Program-made: the position numbers and the translations under genes
Shown here: positions 8,290 through 16,508 of the stretch, piece by piece
Layout of the letters: the number at the start of each line of letters is the position of its first letter
Numbering within the stretch: the stretch's first letter is position 1
The notes under the pieces: model-generated
Told to the model about the DNA's origin: nothing
The model's input: only the letters and a program-made list of their open reading frames with translations
The model's database searches: none
NCBI RefSeq assembly: GCF_021568285.1
Contig: NZ_JAKGTQ010000002.1
Coordinates: 124,001-188,000, forward strand
DNA: 64,000 nucleotides
Origin: Rheinheimera sp. UJ63
GTDB taxonomy: Bacteria > Pseudomonadota > Gammaproteobacteria > Enterobacterales > Alteromonadaceae
Reading direction: 5' to 3'

Positions 8290-9384
8290 ATGCGGTTTCT
8301 GATCACGCTCGGCTTATTATTCACGTTAGTTTGTAGCAACCTTGTTCAAGCTGCGCGCATTAAAGATGTCACCGATATTGAAGGGGTGCGTAGTAACCAA
8401 TTAGTCGGTTATGGGTTGGTGGTCGGCTTACCCGGAACTGGCGAACAAAGCCCATTCACCGAACAAAGTTTCCGCACCATGCTGGCTAATTTTGGGATTA
8501 ACTTACCGGCGGGTTCACGTACGCAAATAAAAAATGTGGCGGCAGTGGCCATCCATGCTGAGTTACCGGCGTTTGCTAAGCCCGGGCAAAATATCGATAT
8601 TACGGTATCTTCGGTGGGTAGCGCGAAAAGTTTGCGTGGCGGCACTTTATTACAAACCTTTTTAACAGGCTTAGATGGCAATGTGTACGCAGTAGCACAG
8701 GGCAGTTTAATTGTCAGTGGCTTAGGTGCGGAAGGTTTAGACGGTTCGCGTATTTTAGTGAACACACCCACCGTGGGCCGTATTCCAAACGGTGCTGTAG
8801 TCGAGCGTGAAGTAGAGTCTCCTTTTGCCAAAGGCGATTTTATTACGTTTAATTTAAAGCGCCCAGATTTTACTACTGCAAAAAGATTGGCTGAAGTAAT
8901 TAATGGTTTTATGGGCCCAGAAACCGCCTTTTCATTAGATGCCTCTTCGGTACAGGTTAGAGCGCCGCGCGATATTAGCCAACGCGTAAGTTATTTGTCG
9001 GTATTAGAAAACTTGACCTTTCAACCGGCAGATCAATCTGCCAAGATCATTATCAATTCTCGCACTGGCACCATCGTGATTGGTAAAGATGTGCGTTTGT
9101 TCCCTGCCGCGATTACCCATGGTGGCTTAACGGTTACCATCGCTGAAAACCCACAGGTGGTGCAACCTAATGCGTTAGCCGGTGGTGAAACGGCCGTAGT
9201 ACAAAACAGCATTATTGATGTGAACCCAGAAAACTCCAGAATGTTTAAATTTGACCCTGGTGTCACACTTGATGATTTAGTGCGTACAGTGAACGCCGTT
9301 GGCGCAGCACCGGGTGATTTGATGGCCATTTTAGAAGCGTTAAAAGAGGCTGGCGCCATTCATGGCGAGCTGGTGGTGATCTAA
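8290..9384 (+). CDS. flgI: Periplasmic P-ring protein FlgI
   Basis: A 364-residue protein with a signal peptide ([21 protein letters not shown], cleaved at about residue 21) followed by the highly conserved [20 protein letters not shown] and [19 protein letters not shown]. The C-terminus [20 protein letters not shown] is likewise diagnostic. FlgI polymerises around the rod at the peptidoglycan layer, aided by FlgA at the start of this window. Stop and start with flgJ abut exactly (9384/9385), suggesting translational coupling. Confidence 0.98.
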   Translation: MRFLITLGLLFTLVCSNLVQAARIKDVTDIEGVRSNQLVGYGLVVGLPGTGEQSPFTEQSFRTMLANFGINLPAGSRTQIKNVAAVAIHAELPAFAKPGQNIDITVSSVGSAKSLRGGTLLQTFLTGLDGNVYAVAQGSLIVSGLGAEGLDGSRILVNTPTVGRIPNGAVVEREVESPFAKGDFITFNLKRPDFTTAKRLAEVINGFMGPETAFSLDASSVQVRAPRDISQRVSYLSVLENLTFQPADQSAKIIINSRTGTIVIGKDVRLFPAAITHGGLTVTIAENPQVVQPNALAGGETAVVQNSIIDVNPENSRMFKFDPGVTLDDLVRTVNAVGAAPGDLMAILEALKEAGAIHGELVVI

Positions 9385-10530
9385 ATGGATACCAGCAAAC
9401 TGCAACATTCTTATCATGATTTAAGCAGCCTGCAGCAAATTCGCAGTGCAGCTAAAGACGATAACAAGGGCGCGCTGCGCCAAGCGGCTGAGCAGTTTGA
9501 AGGGATCTTTTTTAATATGCTGCTAAAAAGTATGCGTCAAGCGAATAAGGCATTTGAAGCAGAAGGCTTGATGAACAGCCAAACCACGGAGTTTTATCGT
9601 GATATGCATGATAACCAGATGGCATCTGATTTAGCGCAAAAAGGTGCCTTGGGTTTAGCCGATTTGTTAGTTCAACAGCTGGACCCTCAAGCCGTCAGCC
9701 AGCACAAACAATCCGCTTCTGCACTGCGCTTACCCGGTGATACGCGTGCCGATGAATTAAACATGCCACAAGTGCAACTGTTTAAAGATGCACCGGAGCT
9801 GGGGTTATTAAAAGCCCAATCTATGCAGCAGTTAGCGCAAGTGGAAATGGCTCAGCCGGGGCGGCGCGAATTATCACAACTGAGCCCATTATTAGATAAA
9901 CTGCAACAACAGCGTGCACAAAAGCAAGAACAAGCCCAAGCCGCTGCAATTGCTGGTAGTAGCAATACAAGCAATGTTGAGCCACTAGCCGTTGTGGGGG
10001 CGTCAGCGCTTCGTAACGATTCACCGGTGGAGTTTATTCGCAGTTTACTGCCCGCCGCACGCAAAGCTGCCGGTGCTTTAGGGTTAGATCCGTTAGCCTT
10101 GATTGCCCAAGCCGCACTTGAAACAGGGTGGGGTAAACGCGTTATTAAAACCGCCAGTGGCGACAATAGTTATAATTTATTTGGTATTAAAGCTAGCCGT
10201 AATTGGCAAGGTGAGACCGCTGTTGTTGATACGCTGGAATACCGCCAAGGTGTGGCACGTAAAGAGCAAGCTAAGTTTCGGGCTTATGATTCTGCCGAAC
10301 ACAGCTTACAAGATTACGCGGGTTTTATTGCTAATAGCCTGCGCTATCAGCAAGCGGTGGCTGCCGCGCCTGAACCAGCAGCCTATTTTAGTGAATTACA
10401 AGCCGCAGGGTATGCCACCGATCCCAATTATGCCCAAAAAATTATGGCGGTATTTAAAAGTACCGCCTTTGAGCAAGTTAGAGCAGAATTAAATAACGCT
10501 CAAGATTTTCAAACAACAGCCGAAGAATAG
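9385..10530 (+). CDS. flgJ: Rod-cap and peptidoglycan hydrolase FlgJ
   Basis: A 381-residue two-domain protein. The N-terminal rod-binding domain (about 25-110) has LRQAAEQFEGIFFNMLLKSMR and the DMHDNQMASDLAQKGALGLAD segment. After a Gln/Ala-rich linker, the C-terminal glucosaminidase domain (about 215-360) contains ALIAQAALETGWGKR, with the likely catalytic Glu, and NLFGIKASRNWQG plus FRAYDSAEHSLQDYA. FlgJ caps the rod and cuts a hole in peptidoglycan. The dual-domain form is the gammaproteobacterial type. Confidence 0.97.
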   Translation: MDTSKLQHSYHDLSSLQQIRSAAKDDNKGALRQAAEQFEGIFFNMLLKSMRQANKAFEAEGLMNSQTTEFYRDMHDNQMASDLAQKGALGLADLLVQQLDPQAVSQHKQSASALRLPGDTRADELNMPQVQLFKDAPELGLLKAQSMQQLAQVEMAQPGRRELSQLSPLLDKLQQQRAQKQEQAQAAAIAGSSNTSNVEPLAVVGASALRNDSPVEFIRSLLPAARKAAGALGLDPLALIAQAALETGWGKRVIKTASGDNSYNLFGIKASRNWQGETAVVDTLEYRQGVARKEQAKFRAYDSAEHSLQDYAGFIANSLRYQQAVAAAPEPAAYFSELQAAGYATDPNYAQKIMAVFKSTAFEQVRAELNNAQDFQTTAEE

Positions 10531-10563
10531 CCTATACCCGTAAACGGGTGCGTGGAGCGATAA

Positions 10564-12633
10564 ATGAGCTTACTTAACATTGGTAGAACAGCGGTATTAG
10601 CCAGTAACACCTTGCTAAATACCACCGGTAACAATATTGCCAATATCAATACGCCTGGCTATGTGCGGCAACGCACGGAATTTGTGTCGCAGCAATTTGG
10701 CTTGGGTGTTGGCCAAGGCACCACTGAGCGCTTAGTAAACGAATTTAGCCAAAAACAATTACGTCGTGACACAACCAGTGCATCTTACAGTGCGCAGTAC
10801 TTGGCAGAAGCGAATCGTCTTGATGCGCTGTTTTCTAATGCAGCCAATAGTATATCCACCGGTATGAATAACTTATTTCAACAAATTCAAACCGCGAACA
10901 ATGATCCAACGCAGTTATCCAATCGGCAACTTGTCTTAGGAACCAGTCAGTCGTTAATTGACCAATTTGGCAATATGTCTACTTTGTTATCTGATCAAGA
11001 AAACTTTATTAATCAACAGCTGGATATCTATGTAAAAGACATCAATGATTTGGTTGGTCAGGTTGCGTCTTATAATCTCGAGATTGCTAACTATGGTTCT
11101 AGTAGCAGTCGGCCTGTTCCTTTAGATTTACTCGATAAGCGTGATGCCGCTATTTTAAAGTTAGCCGAATTTGTCGATATCCAAACCGTTGACTCCAACT
11201 CAGGTGAAAAACTGGTATTTATGGGCACGGGGCAGGCGCTTGTAGTTGAACGTGGGCAGTTTAATCTGTTTTCACTGCGCGGCGAACCGGATCCGAATGA
11301 TCGCGAAATACAACTAACACTTAGTGAAAACTCCAAAGTGAAAGTGACGCTGAGCGCACAAGGTATTGGCGGTAAGGTAGGTGCTTTAACTGATTATCGG
11401 TTGCAAGTACTTAACCCGACGCAGCTACAATTAGGGCAACTAGGGCTAACGCTGGCGGATAACATGAACCAGCAAAATAAATTAGGCTTAACGCTAAATG
11501 GCACCATTGGGCAGGATTTATTTCGGCTACCTAGCTCGCAAGGTTTAGCGTTTAAAGACAATAGCGCAGGCAGTGGTGTTATCGTAGAAGTTGATCCAGG
11601 CAATGCCAATCAATTGCCGCCGAATAATTTCCTTGTGACGATAGTCGATGCCACTACCGCCACGGTAACGGCCTTAGACGAGATGGGACAACCATATTTA
11701 GACAGCAATGGCCAACCTGATCCCCTTAAAGTGAAAACCTTAACCAGTGCCACTGGTTTTCCTTCAACTTCCCCCTTTACCGCCGATAATGCCAATGGTG
11801 ACTTATTTGGTTTAAAGTTAACCATTAGTGGTGTGACAGGTGATAAATTCTTATTAAAACCATTAGACTCTGCGGCACGCCAGTTACAAATGGCAACGTC
11901 CAGAGCTGAAGATTTAGCGTTATCCGGCCCGGTGCGCGGTGAGTATGATATTACTAATTTGGGTAATGGGCGGGTTGAAGGTTTAACGGTGAGCAATACC
12001 AATCCGGCCACGTCGGCTTTTAGCAGTAATGGCTTGCCGGATGGACCCTATACTATTACGTATCAGGGATTCGACACTACTTCTGGCGTTTCTGGACAAC
12101 ATGTATTTGAAATTGCTGATGCCAATGGTGTGTTGGGCAACAGTTTTTTTGATACCAATAATTTTAATAATGTATTTACTAACCCAAATAATGTGCCCGA
12201 TTTATCTCAGTTAGGTTTTGATTTTAATATTACCGGTGTGCCCAAGCCTGGTGATAAATTTACGTTGGGCTTTAACAGCAACGGCTACAATGACAACCGC
12301 AATGGTTTAGCCATGTCAGCGTTACAAAATGCCTCGCTGGTGCGGCGCAGTGCGGATCCTGCTGGTTCCGCAGTGAATTTGTATAGTTTAAATCAAAGTT
12401 ATGGGATTATGGTGGGGAACATTGGTGAGCGTACGCGTCAAGCGCGCACTGCTGATGAAGCCAATACGGCTATTTTAGAGCAGACCACCTTATGGTATGA
12501 GTCTTTATCTGGGGTAAACTTAGATGAAGAAGCGGCCGATTTAATTCGATTTCAGCAAAGCTATGCTGCAGCTGCTAAAATTATAGCCACTTCGCAAGAA
12601 ATTTTTGACACTCTGTTACAGTCAGTGAGGTAA
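10564..12633 (+). CDS. flgK: Hook-filament junction protein FlgK (HAP1)
   Basis: A 689-residue junction protein. The N-terminus is MSLLNIGRTAVLASNTLL with NNIANINTPGYVRQR at about 23-37, and the C-terminal axial helix contains ANTAILEQTTLWYESLSGVNLDEEAADLIRFQQSYAAAAKII. The length is towards the upper end for the family, due to an expanded middle region (about 300-590) of Thr/Asn/Gly-rich beta-type sequence. A small 5-bp hairpin (10536-10549) sits in the gap after flgJ but lacks a T-run. flgL follows after three bases. Confidence 0.96.
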   Translation: MSLLNIGRTAVLASNTLLNTTGNNIANINTPGYVRQRTEFVSQQFGLGVGQGTTERLVNEFSQKQLRRDTTSASYSAQYLAEANRLDALFSNAANSISTGMNNLFQQIQTANNDPTQLSNRQLVLGTSQSLIDQFGNMSTLLSDQENFINQQLDIYVKDINDLVGQVASYNLEIANYGSSSSRPVPLDLLDKRDAAILKLAEFVDIQTVDSNSGEKLVFMGTGQALVVERGQFNLFSLRGEPDPNDREIQLTLSENSKVKVTLSAQGIGGKVGALTDYRLQVLNPTQLQLGQLGLTLADNMNQQNKLGLTLNGTIGQDLFRLPSSQGLAFKDNSAGSGVIVEVDPGNANQLPPNNFLVTIVDATTATVTALDEMGQPYLDSNGQPDPLKVKTLTSATGFPSTSPFTADNANGDLFGLKLTISGVTGDKFLLKPLDSAARQLQMATSRAEDLALSGPVRGEYDITNLGNGRVEGLTVSNTNPATSAFSSNGLPDGPYTITYQGFDTTSGVSGQHVFEIADANGVLGNSFFDTNNFNNVFTNPNNVPDLSQLGFDFNITGVPKPGDKFTLGFNSNGYNDNRNGLAMSALQNASLVRRSADPAGSAVNLYSLNQSYGIMVGNIGERTRQARTADEANTAILEQTTLWYESLSGVNLDEEAADLIRFQQSYAAAAKIIATSQEIFDTLLQSVR

Positions 12634-12636
12634 GGT

Positions 12637-13860
12637 ATGCGTTTAACTTTTAATATGCAGTTTACACAGAGCCTAAATGGCATTCTAAACGCACAGCAAC
12701 GTATGTCAAAAGCCGAAACGCAACTTAGCAAGCAAACGCGTATTTTGTCACCTGCCGACGACCCAGCAGGTTCGGCTAAAGTGCTGAGCTTGGATCAAAG
12801 CAAAGCACAAACAGAGCAGTATCAGACCAACAGTATTTTACTGAAAAACAACTTAGCACTCCAAGAAACGGTGCTAACCAGTATGAGAACGTCCTTTGAC
12901 CGTATTTCAACATTAGGTATTGCTTCAGGAAATGGTACATATGGGGCAAATGAACGCGAAGCTATCGCTTTAGAATTAAAAAACATTCAAACTGAATTAT
13001 TTGATCTTATGAACACCCGCAGTGCGGAAGGTAGTTATATCTTTGCAGGTTTTCAAGACAAAGCGGCGGCTTATACCCTTGATACAAGAACGGGTATCTA
13101 TGAGTTTACAGGCGATGATGGCAGCCGCTCACTGCAGATTTCGCAGTCAATCAGTTTACCCTCAAATGACAGTGGTAAAGCTATTTTTGATTCTGTGTTT
13201 GCGCGTTTCATGCCCCAATTAACAACAGCTCCTGCTGGTACAACGATCAACGTAGTTAATCAAACGGCTTTTGACGGTTTCTATTTAAGTAATTACGATA
13301 ACTTAACGGCAACGAATAATAATTATCGTTTAGACATTGATGCGACAGGTAATTATCAATTTTTACGCAATGGCAGTGCATTAACACCTCCTGTGACAGG
13401 AAGTTATGTCCCAGGTAGTGCTATTAACTTTAATGGCGCCGAATTTGCAATAGATGCGGCGACACCGCTACCCGCTCAAGTTGATTTTGAACTACCGAAA
13501 CCACAACAAACCAATATTTTAAATACCTTACAGAAGTATATAGATACGTTAAGTGATCCAGCTTCCTCAGCAAGTGATTTAACAGTTGGCCTTGCCGATA
13601 TTCTGCAGCAGACCACAGTCACCGCGAACAACGTTGACAGTGTATTAGCCAATTTGGGCGGGCGATTAAATGTGGTAGACAGTGTTTTTAATACCAATGC
13701 CGATTTATTGATTAATAACCAGCAGTATAAGGCCGATATTTCCGAAGTGGATCTTGCCGCAGCGCTTACTGAAATTAAGCGCCAAGAAGTGGCATTACAG
13801 GCCGCCTCACAAACGTTTTCTAAAGTTAACGCAACAACGTTATTTGATTATATCCGCTAA
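12637..13860 (+). CDS. flgL: Hook-filament junction protein FlgL (HAP3)
   Basis: A 407-residue protein with flagellin-like terminal helices. The N-terminus has LNGILNAQQRMSKAETQLSKQTRILSPADDPAGSAKVLSLDQ, here the SPADDPAGSAK motif of FlgL, and ARSAEGSYIFAGFQDK-like residues at about 128-143 (NTRSAEGSYIFAGFQD). The C-terminus is YKADISEVDLAAALTEIKRQEVALQAASQTFSK. It joins FlgK to the filament. The gene closes the flgF-flgL unit: a 10-bp hairpin follows the stop and the first flagellin has its own sigma-28 promoter. Confidence 0.96.
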   Translation: MRLTFNMQFTQSLNGILNAQQRMSKAETQLSKQTRILSPADDPAGSAKVLSLDQSKAQTEQYQTNSILLKNNLALQETVLTSMRTSFDRISTLGIASGNGTYGANEREAIALELKNIQTELFDLMNTRSAEGSYIFAGFQDKAAAYTLDTRTGIYEFTGDDGSRSLQISQSISLPSNDSGKAIFDSVFARFMPQLTTAPAGTTINVVNQTAFDGFYLSNYDNLTATNNNYRLDIDATGNYQFLRNGSALTPPVTGSYVPGSAINFNGAEFAIDAATPLPAQVDFELPKPQQTNILNTLQKYIDTLSDPASSASDLTVGLADILQQTTVTANNVDSVLANLGGRLNVVDSVFNTNADLLINNQQYKADISEVDLAAALTEIKRQEVALQAASQTFSKVNATTLFDYIR

Positions 13861-13865
13861 AAACC

Positions 13866-13889
13866 AGAGCAGGCAGCAATGCCTGCTCT
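13866..13889 (+). terminator. Hairpin after flgL, probable terminator
   Basis: A perfect 10-bp stem AGAGCAGGCA / TGCCTGCTCT with a GCAA tetraloop starts six bases after the flgL stop. No T-run follows directly, so it may be a weak or 3'-end-protecting terminator rather than a classic intrinsic one. Confidence 0.6.
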
Positions 13890-13933
13890 AAAGTCATTGA
13901 TTAATATTGCATTTAAAATCCTCAAAAAAATTC

Positions 13934-13960
13934 TAAAGTTTCCCCGCACTGCGCCGATAC
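13934..13960 (+). promoter_or_regulatory. Sigma-28 promoter of the first flagellin gene
   Basis: TAAA (13934-13937) and GCCGATAC (13953-13960) are separated by exactly 15 bases, one mismatch from the FliA consensus. The start codon lies 74 bases downstream, leaving a 5' leader of roughly 65-70 bases. Confidence 0.85.
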
Positions 13961-14034
13961 ATATTTAACACGGCAAGAAACAGGCAATACACAGTGTTAA
14001 TTGCCTCAAACAATTAAAAAGCGAGGATTACATC

Positions 14035-14886
14035 ATGGCTTTATTTGTCAATACTAACTCATCAGCTTTAAATGCACAGCGTCAGTTAATCAATTCTGGT
14101 GGGGCTTTAGATACTGCTTTTAAACGTTTATCTTCAGGATTTCGAATTAACAGCGCGGCTGACGATGCAGCAGGCTTACAGATTTCTAACCGTTTAACCA
14201 GCCAAATTAACGGCTTGGATCAAGCGGCGCGTAATGCCAATGACGGTATTTCTTTAGCCCAAGTTGCTGAAGGAGCATTTGACGAAATTACTAATTCTTT
14301 GCAGCGTATGCGTACCTTAGCTATACAAGCTCAAAATGGTATTTCTAACGCTGATGATAAAGCTGCTCTTCAAAAAGAGTTTTCAGCTCTTGCTGCAGAA
14401 ATAACAAGAGTTGCCCAAACAACAGAATTTGGTGGGCAAAAGTTACTTACAGGAGGTTTTTCTACAAAAGTTTTAGTTGGTGCTCAGGCTGCCGCAGCAG
14501 ATTTTATATCAGTAAATGTAAGTCGGTCAGGCGGTTGGTCTGCAGGTGCTACAGGTCTTCAGCTTGCATCAGTAAATATGGCTACCAACGCTACAGGAGT
14601 AGATTCTGCTTCAGGCGCATTAACTAAAATAGATGTTGCATTAAAAGCTGTTGATGGAAAGAGAGCTGATTTAGGTGCAGTGCAAAATAGATTCCAAGCA
14701 ACTATTAGAAATTTAACTAACGTATCTGAAAATGTTTCAAGCGCGAGAGCTCGTATTCGCGATACAGATTTTGCTAAAGAAACAGCTGAATTAACTAGAG
14801 CTCAAATTCTACAGCAAACTGGTACTACAGTTCTCGCCCAGGCTAACCAACGGCCACAGGCAGCTTTAAGTTTGCTTCAAGGTTAA
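14035..14886 (+). CDS. fliC: Flagellin (first of a tandem pair)
   Basis: A 283-residue flagellin. The conserved N-terminal D0/D1 region is at about 1-140 (MALFVNTNSSALNAQRQL, FKRLSSGFRINSAADDAAGL) and the C-terminal D1/D0 at about 195-283 (GALTKIDVALKAVDGKRADLGAVQNRF, ending AALSLLQG). Only about 50 residues separate them, so the surface D2/D3 domains are essentially missing, a compact filament subunit. Ser/Thr residues in the centre (VSRSGGWSAGATG, ATNATGVDSASG) are plausible glycosylation sites for the adjacent Maf/pseudaminic-acid genes. It is transcribed from a sigma-28 promoter and is about 90% identical to the next gene by eye. Confidence 0.97.
   Translation: MALFVNTNSSALNAQRQLINSGGALDTAFKRLSSGFRINSAADDAAGLQISNRLTSQINGLDQAARNANDGISLAQVAEGAFDEITNSLQRMRTLAIQAQNGISNADDKAALQKEFSALAAEITRVAQTTEFGGQKLLTGGFSTKVLVGAQAAAADFISVNVSRSGGWSAGATGLQLASVNMATNATGVDSASGALTKIDVALKAVDGKRADLGAVQNRFQATIRNLTNVSENVSSARARIRDTDFAKETAELTRAQILQQTGTTVLAQANQRPQAALSLLQG
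14335..14384 (+). repeat. 50-base block identical to 15469-15518 in the second flagellin
   Basis: These 50 bases match the second flagellin gene without a single difference, including third codon positions, while the flanking codons differ frequently at synonymous sites. A further 32-base identical block is at 14596-14627, matching 15730-15761. Confidence 0.85.
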
Positions 14887-14967
14887 GCGTAAATACCTGA
14901 AGCATCGAGATTATTGCAGTAATCTTGCTTCTTGCCGGAACCGCTTCAGTGGAGTGACTCGCTTATT

Positions 14968-15000
14968 ATAAAGCCGCCGTATGGCGGCTTTATGTTTCTT
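14968..15000 (+). terminator. Intrinsic terminator after the first flagellin
   Basis: An 11-bp perfect stem ATAAAGCCGCC / GGCGGCTTTAT with a GTAT loop (14968-14993) is followed by the T-rich stretch GTTTCTT. It separates the two flagellin units, so each is expressed on its own transcript. Confidence 0.8.
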
Positions 15001-15043
15001 AAAAACCACAATACTCTTCTTAAAAATAATATTAAAAAAATCC

Positions 15044-15070
15044 TAAAGTAAATTTAAAGCCTGCCGATAA
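15044..15070 (+). promoter_or_regulatory. Sigma-28 promoter of the second flagellin gene
   Basis: TAAA (15044-15047), a 15-base spacer and GCCGATAA (15063-15070) match the FliA consensus perfectly. The flagellin start is 98 bases downstream. The rest of the 282-base gap 14887-15168 holds the preceding terminator and AT-rich sequence with no further signal. Confidence 0.9.
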
Positions 15071-15168
15071 AAAGTTAAGCCAAGTTGCAGCTTGGCTCAA
15101 TTAAACGGAAAAACCGTAACTTAAACTACAGTCTAAGGCAGTTTTTGCTGGTGACTAAGGAGTGACTC

Positions 15169-16017
15169 ATGGCTTTATTTGTAAATACTAACGGTTCGTC
15201 GTTAAATGCTCAGCGTCAGCTAATAAACTCTGGTGGTGCGCTGGATACAGCTTTTAAAAGACTTTCCTCAGGTTTTCGTATTAACAGCGCAGCTGATGAT
15301 GCGGCAGGCCTACAAATTTCAAACCGCTTAACCAGTCAAATTAATGGATTGGATCAAGCAACTAGAAATGCTAACGATGGAATATCTTTAGCACAAGTTG
15401 CAGAGGGCGCCTTTGAAGAAATTACAACCTCTTTGCAGCGAATGAGAACACTTGCTGTACAAGCACAGAATGGTATTTCTAACGCTGATGATAAAGCTGC
15501 TCTTCAAAAAGAGTTTTCTGCTTTAGCTAATGAAATAACTAGAGTGGCTAATACAACAGAGTTTGGAGGTCAAAAGTTGTTGAATGGTACTTTTTCCACC
15601 AAGGTTTTAGTTGGAGCTCAAGCAGCTGCAGCGGATTTTATTTCTGTAAATGTTAGTCGGACTGGTGGTTGGTCAGCTAATGCAACAGGAATAGGGCTTG
15701 GCTCTGTAAATATGGCTACTAATGCTACCGGAGTAGATTCTGCTTCAGGCGCATTAACTAAGATAGATGCTACGCTTAAATTGGTTGATGGTAAACGAGC
15801 TGACCTTGGTGCGGTGCAAAACCGTTTTCAGGCAACTATCAGAAACTTATCTAATATATCTGAAAACGTGTCTGGTGCACGAGCGAGGATCCGGGATACC
15901 GACTTTGCCAAAGAAACTGCAGAATTAACGCGGGCACAGATCTTACAGCAAACAAGCACTACTGTATTAGCCCAGGCAAATCAGCGGCCACAGGCAGCGT
16001 TGTCGTTGTTAGGTTAA
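15169..16017 (+). CDS. fliC: Flagellin (second of a tandem pair)
   Basis: A 282-residue flagellin nearly collinear with the preceding one: same termini (MALFVNTNGSSLNAQRQL; ending PQAALSLLG) and the same short central region. Differences are mostly conservative (for example NSLQRMRTLAI versus TSLQRMRTLAV, and SNATG/IGLG changes in the centre). It lacks D2/D3 surface domains. GGAGTG precedes the ATG. It has a perfect-consensus sigma-28 promoter and is followed by a strong hairpin and then flaG-fliD-fliS. Central Ser/Thr residues are candidate glycosylation sites. Two flagellins may be used at different levels or filament positions; that is inference. Confidence 0.97.
   Translation: MALFVNTNGSSLNAQRQLINSGGALDTAFKRLSSGFRINSAADDAAGLQISNRLTSQINGLDQATRNANDGISLAQVAEGAFEEITTSLQRMRTLAVQAQNGISNADDKAALQKEFSALANEITRVANTTEFGGQKLLNGTFSTKVLVGAQAAAADFISVNVSRTGGWSANATGIGLGSVNMATNATGVDSASGALTKIDATLKLVDGKRADLGAVQNRFQATIRNLSNISENVSGARARIRDTDFAKETAELTRAQILQQTSTTVLAQANQRPQAALSLLG
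15469..15518 (+). repeat. 50-base block identical to 14335-14384 in the first flagellin
   Basis: This is the partner copy of the identical tract in the first flagellin gene. It encodes the conserved QNGISNADDKAALQKEFS part of D1. Confidence 0.85.
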
Positions 16018-16030
16018 AACGTAATTAAGC

Positions 16031-16061
16031 GCTAGGATGAAGGCCTATGCCTTCATCTAGC
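16031..16061 (+). terminator. Strong hairpin after the second flagellin
   Basis: GCTAG-G-ATGAAGGC and GCCTTCAT-C-TAGC pair over 13 bases with one bulged base and a CTAT loop. There is no following T-run, so it may attenuate rather than end transcription into flaG-fliD-fliS, keeping those products well below flagellin. Confidence 0.6.
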
Positions 16062-16082
16062 CTTAACAACTGAGGTGGTATT

Positions 16083-16472
16083 ATGAATACAATAACAAGT
16101 GCCTCTATGTTAATATCGAATGTTGGGTCGGAAGCCAGAGTAAATTCTGGTAATGTAGAGCAAACTAAATTCTCTGAAGTAGAAACAAAGCGACCTGCAG
16201 ATACACAAGCGGACGTTAAAGCGCCAAGTGCAGCTGAAGTAGAAAATGCGCTTAGCGTGGTCAATAAGGCTGCTGTATTTGAACAGCGCTCTTTAAGTTT
16301 TATGGTAGATGAAGCTTCAGGTCGGTCTATAATTAAAGTCATAGATCGTAGTAATGACCAATTAATCCGCCAGATCCCTTCAGAAGAACTGCTTAAAGTC
16401 GCACAAGATATTAAGAAGTTACAAGAGGAAATGGGGCAGTCGTTAGGCTTTCTGGTTGATCGGAAAGTGTAA
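16083..16472 (+). CDS. flaG: Flagellar protein FlaG
   Basis: A 129-residue protein with a variable, polar N-terminal half and the conserved C-terminal FlaG domain (about 60-125): RSLSFMVDEASGRSIIKVID, then NDQLIRQIPSEELLKVAQDI and a terminal helix. FlaG lies between flagellin and fliD in many polar flagellates, where it affects filament length; its exact role is unsettled. GAGGTGG precedes the ATG. fliD follows after 36 bases, consistent with a flaG-fliD-fliS-fliT unit fed from the flagellin promoter. Confidence 0.92.
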   Translation: MNTITSASMLISNVGSEARVNSGNVEQTKFSEVETKRPADTQADVKAPSAAEVENALSVVNKAAVFEQRSLSFMVDEASGRSIIKVIDRSNDQLIRQIPSEELLKVAQDIKKLQEEMGQSLGFLVDRKV

Positions 16473-16508
16473 TGGTTGTTTATTAACAGTACAGGCTAGG
16501 GGGCTAAA

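Noticed and set aside
8409-8831. Antisense open frame of 140 codons inside flgI
   Set aside because: It lies wholly within a highly conserved gene and the translation has no recognisable features.
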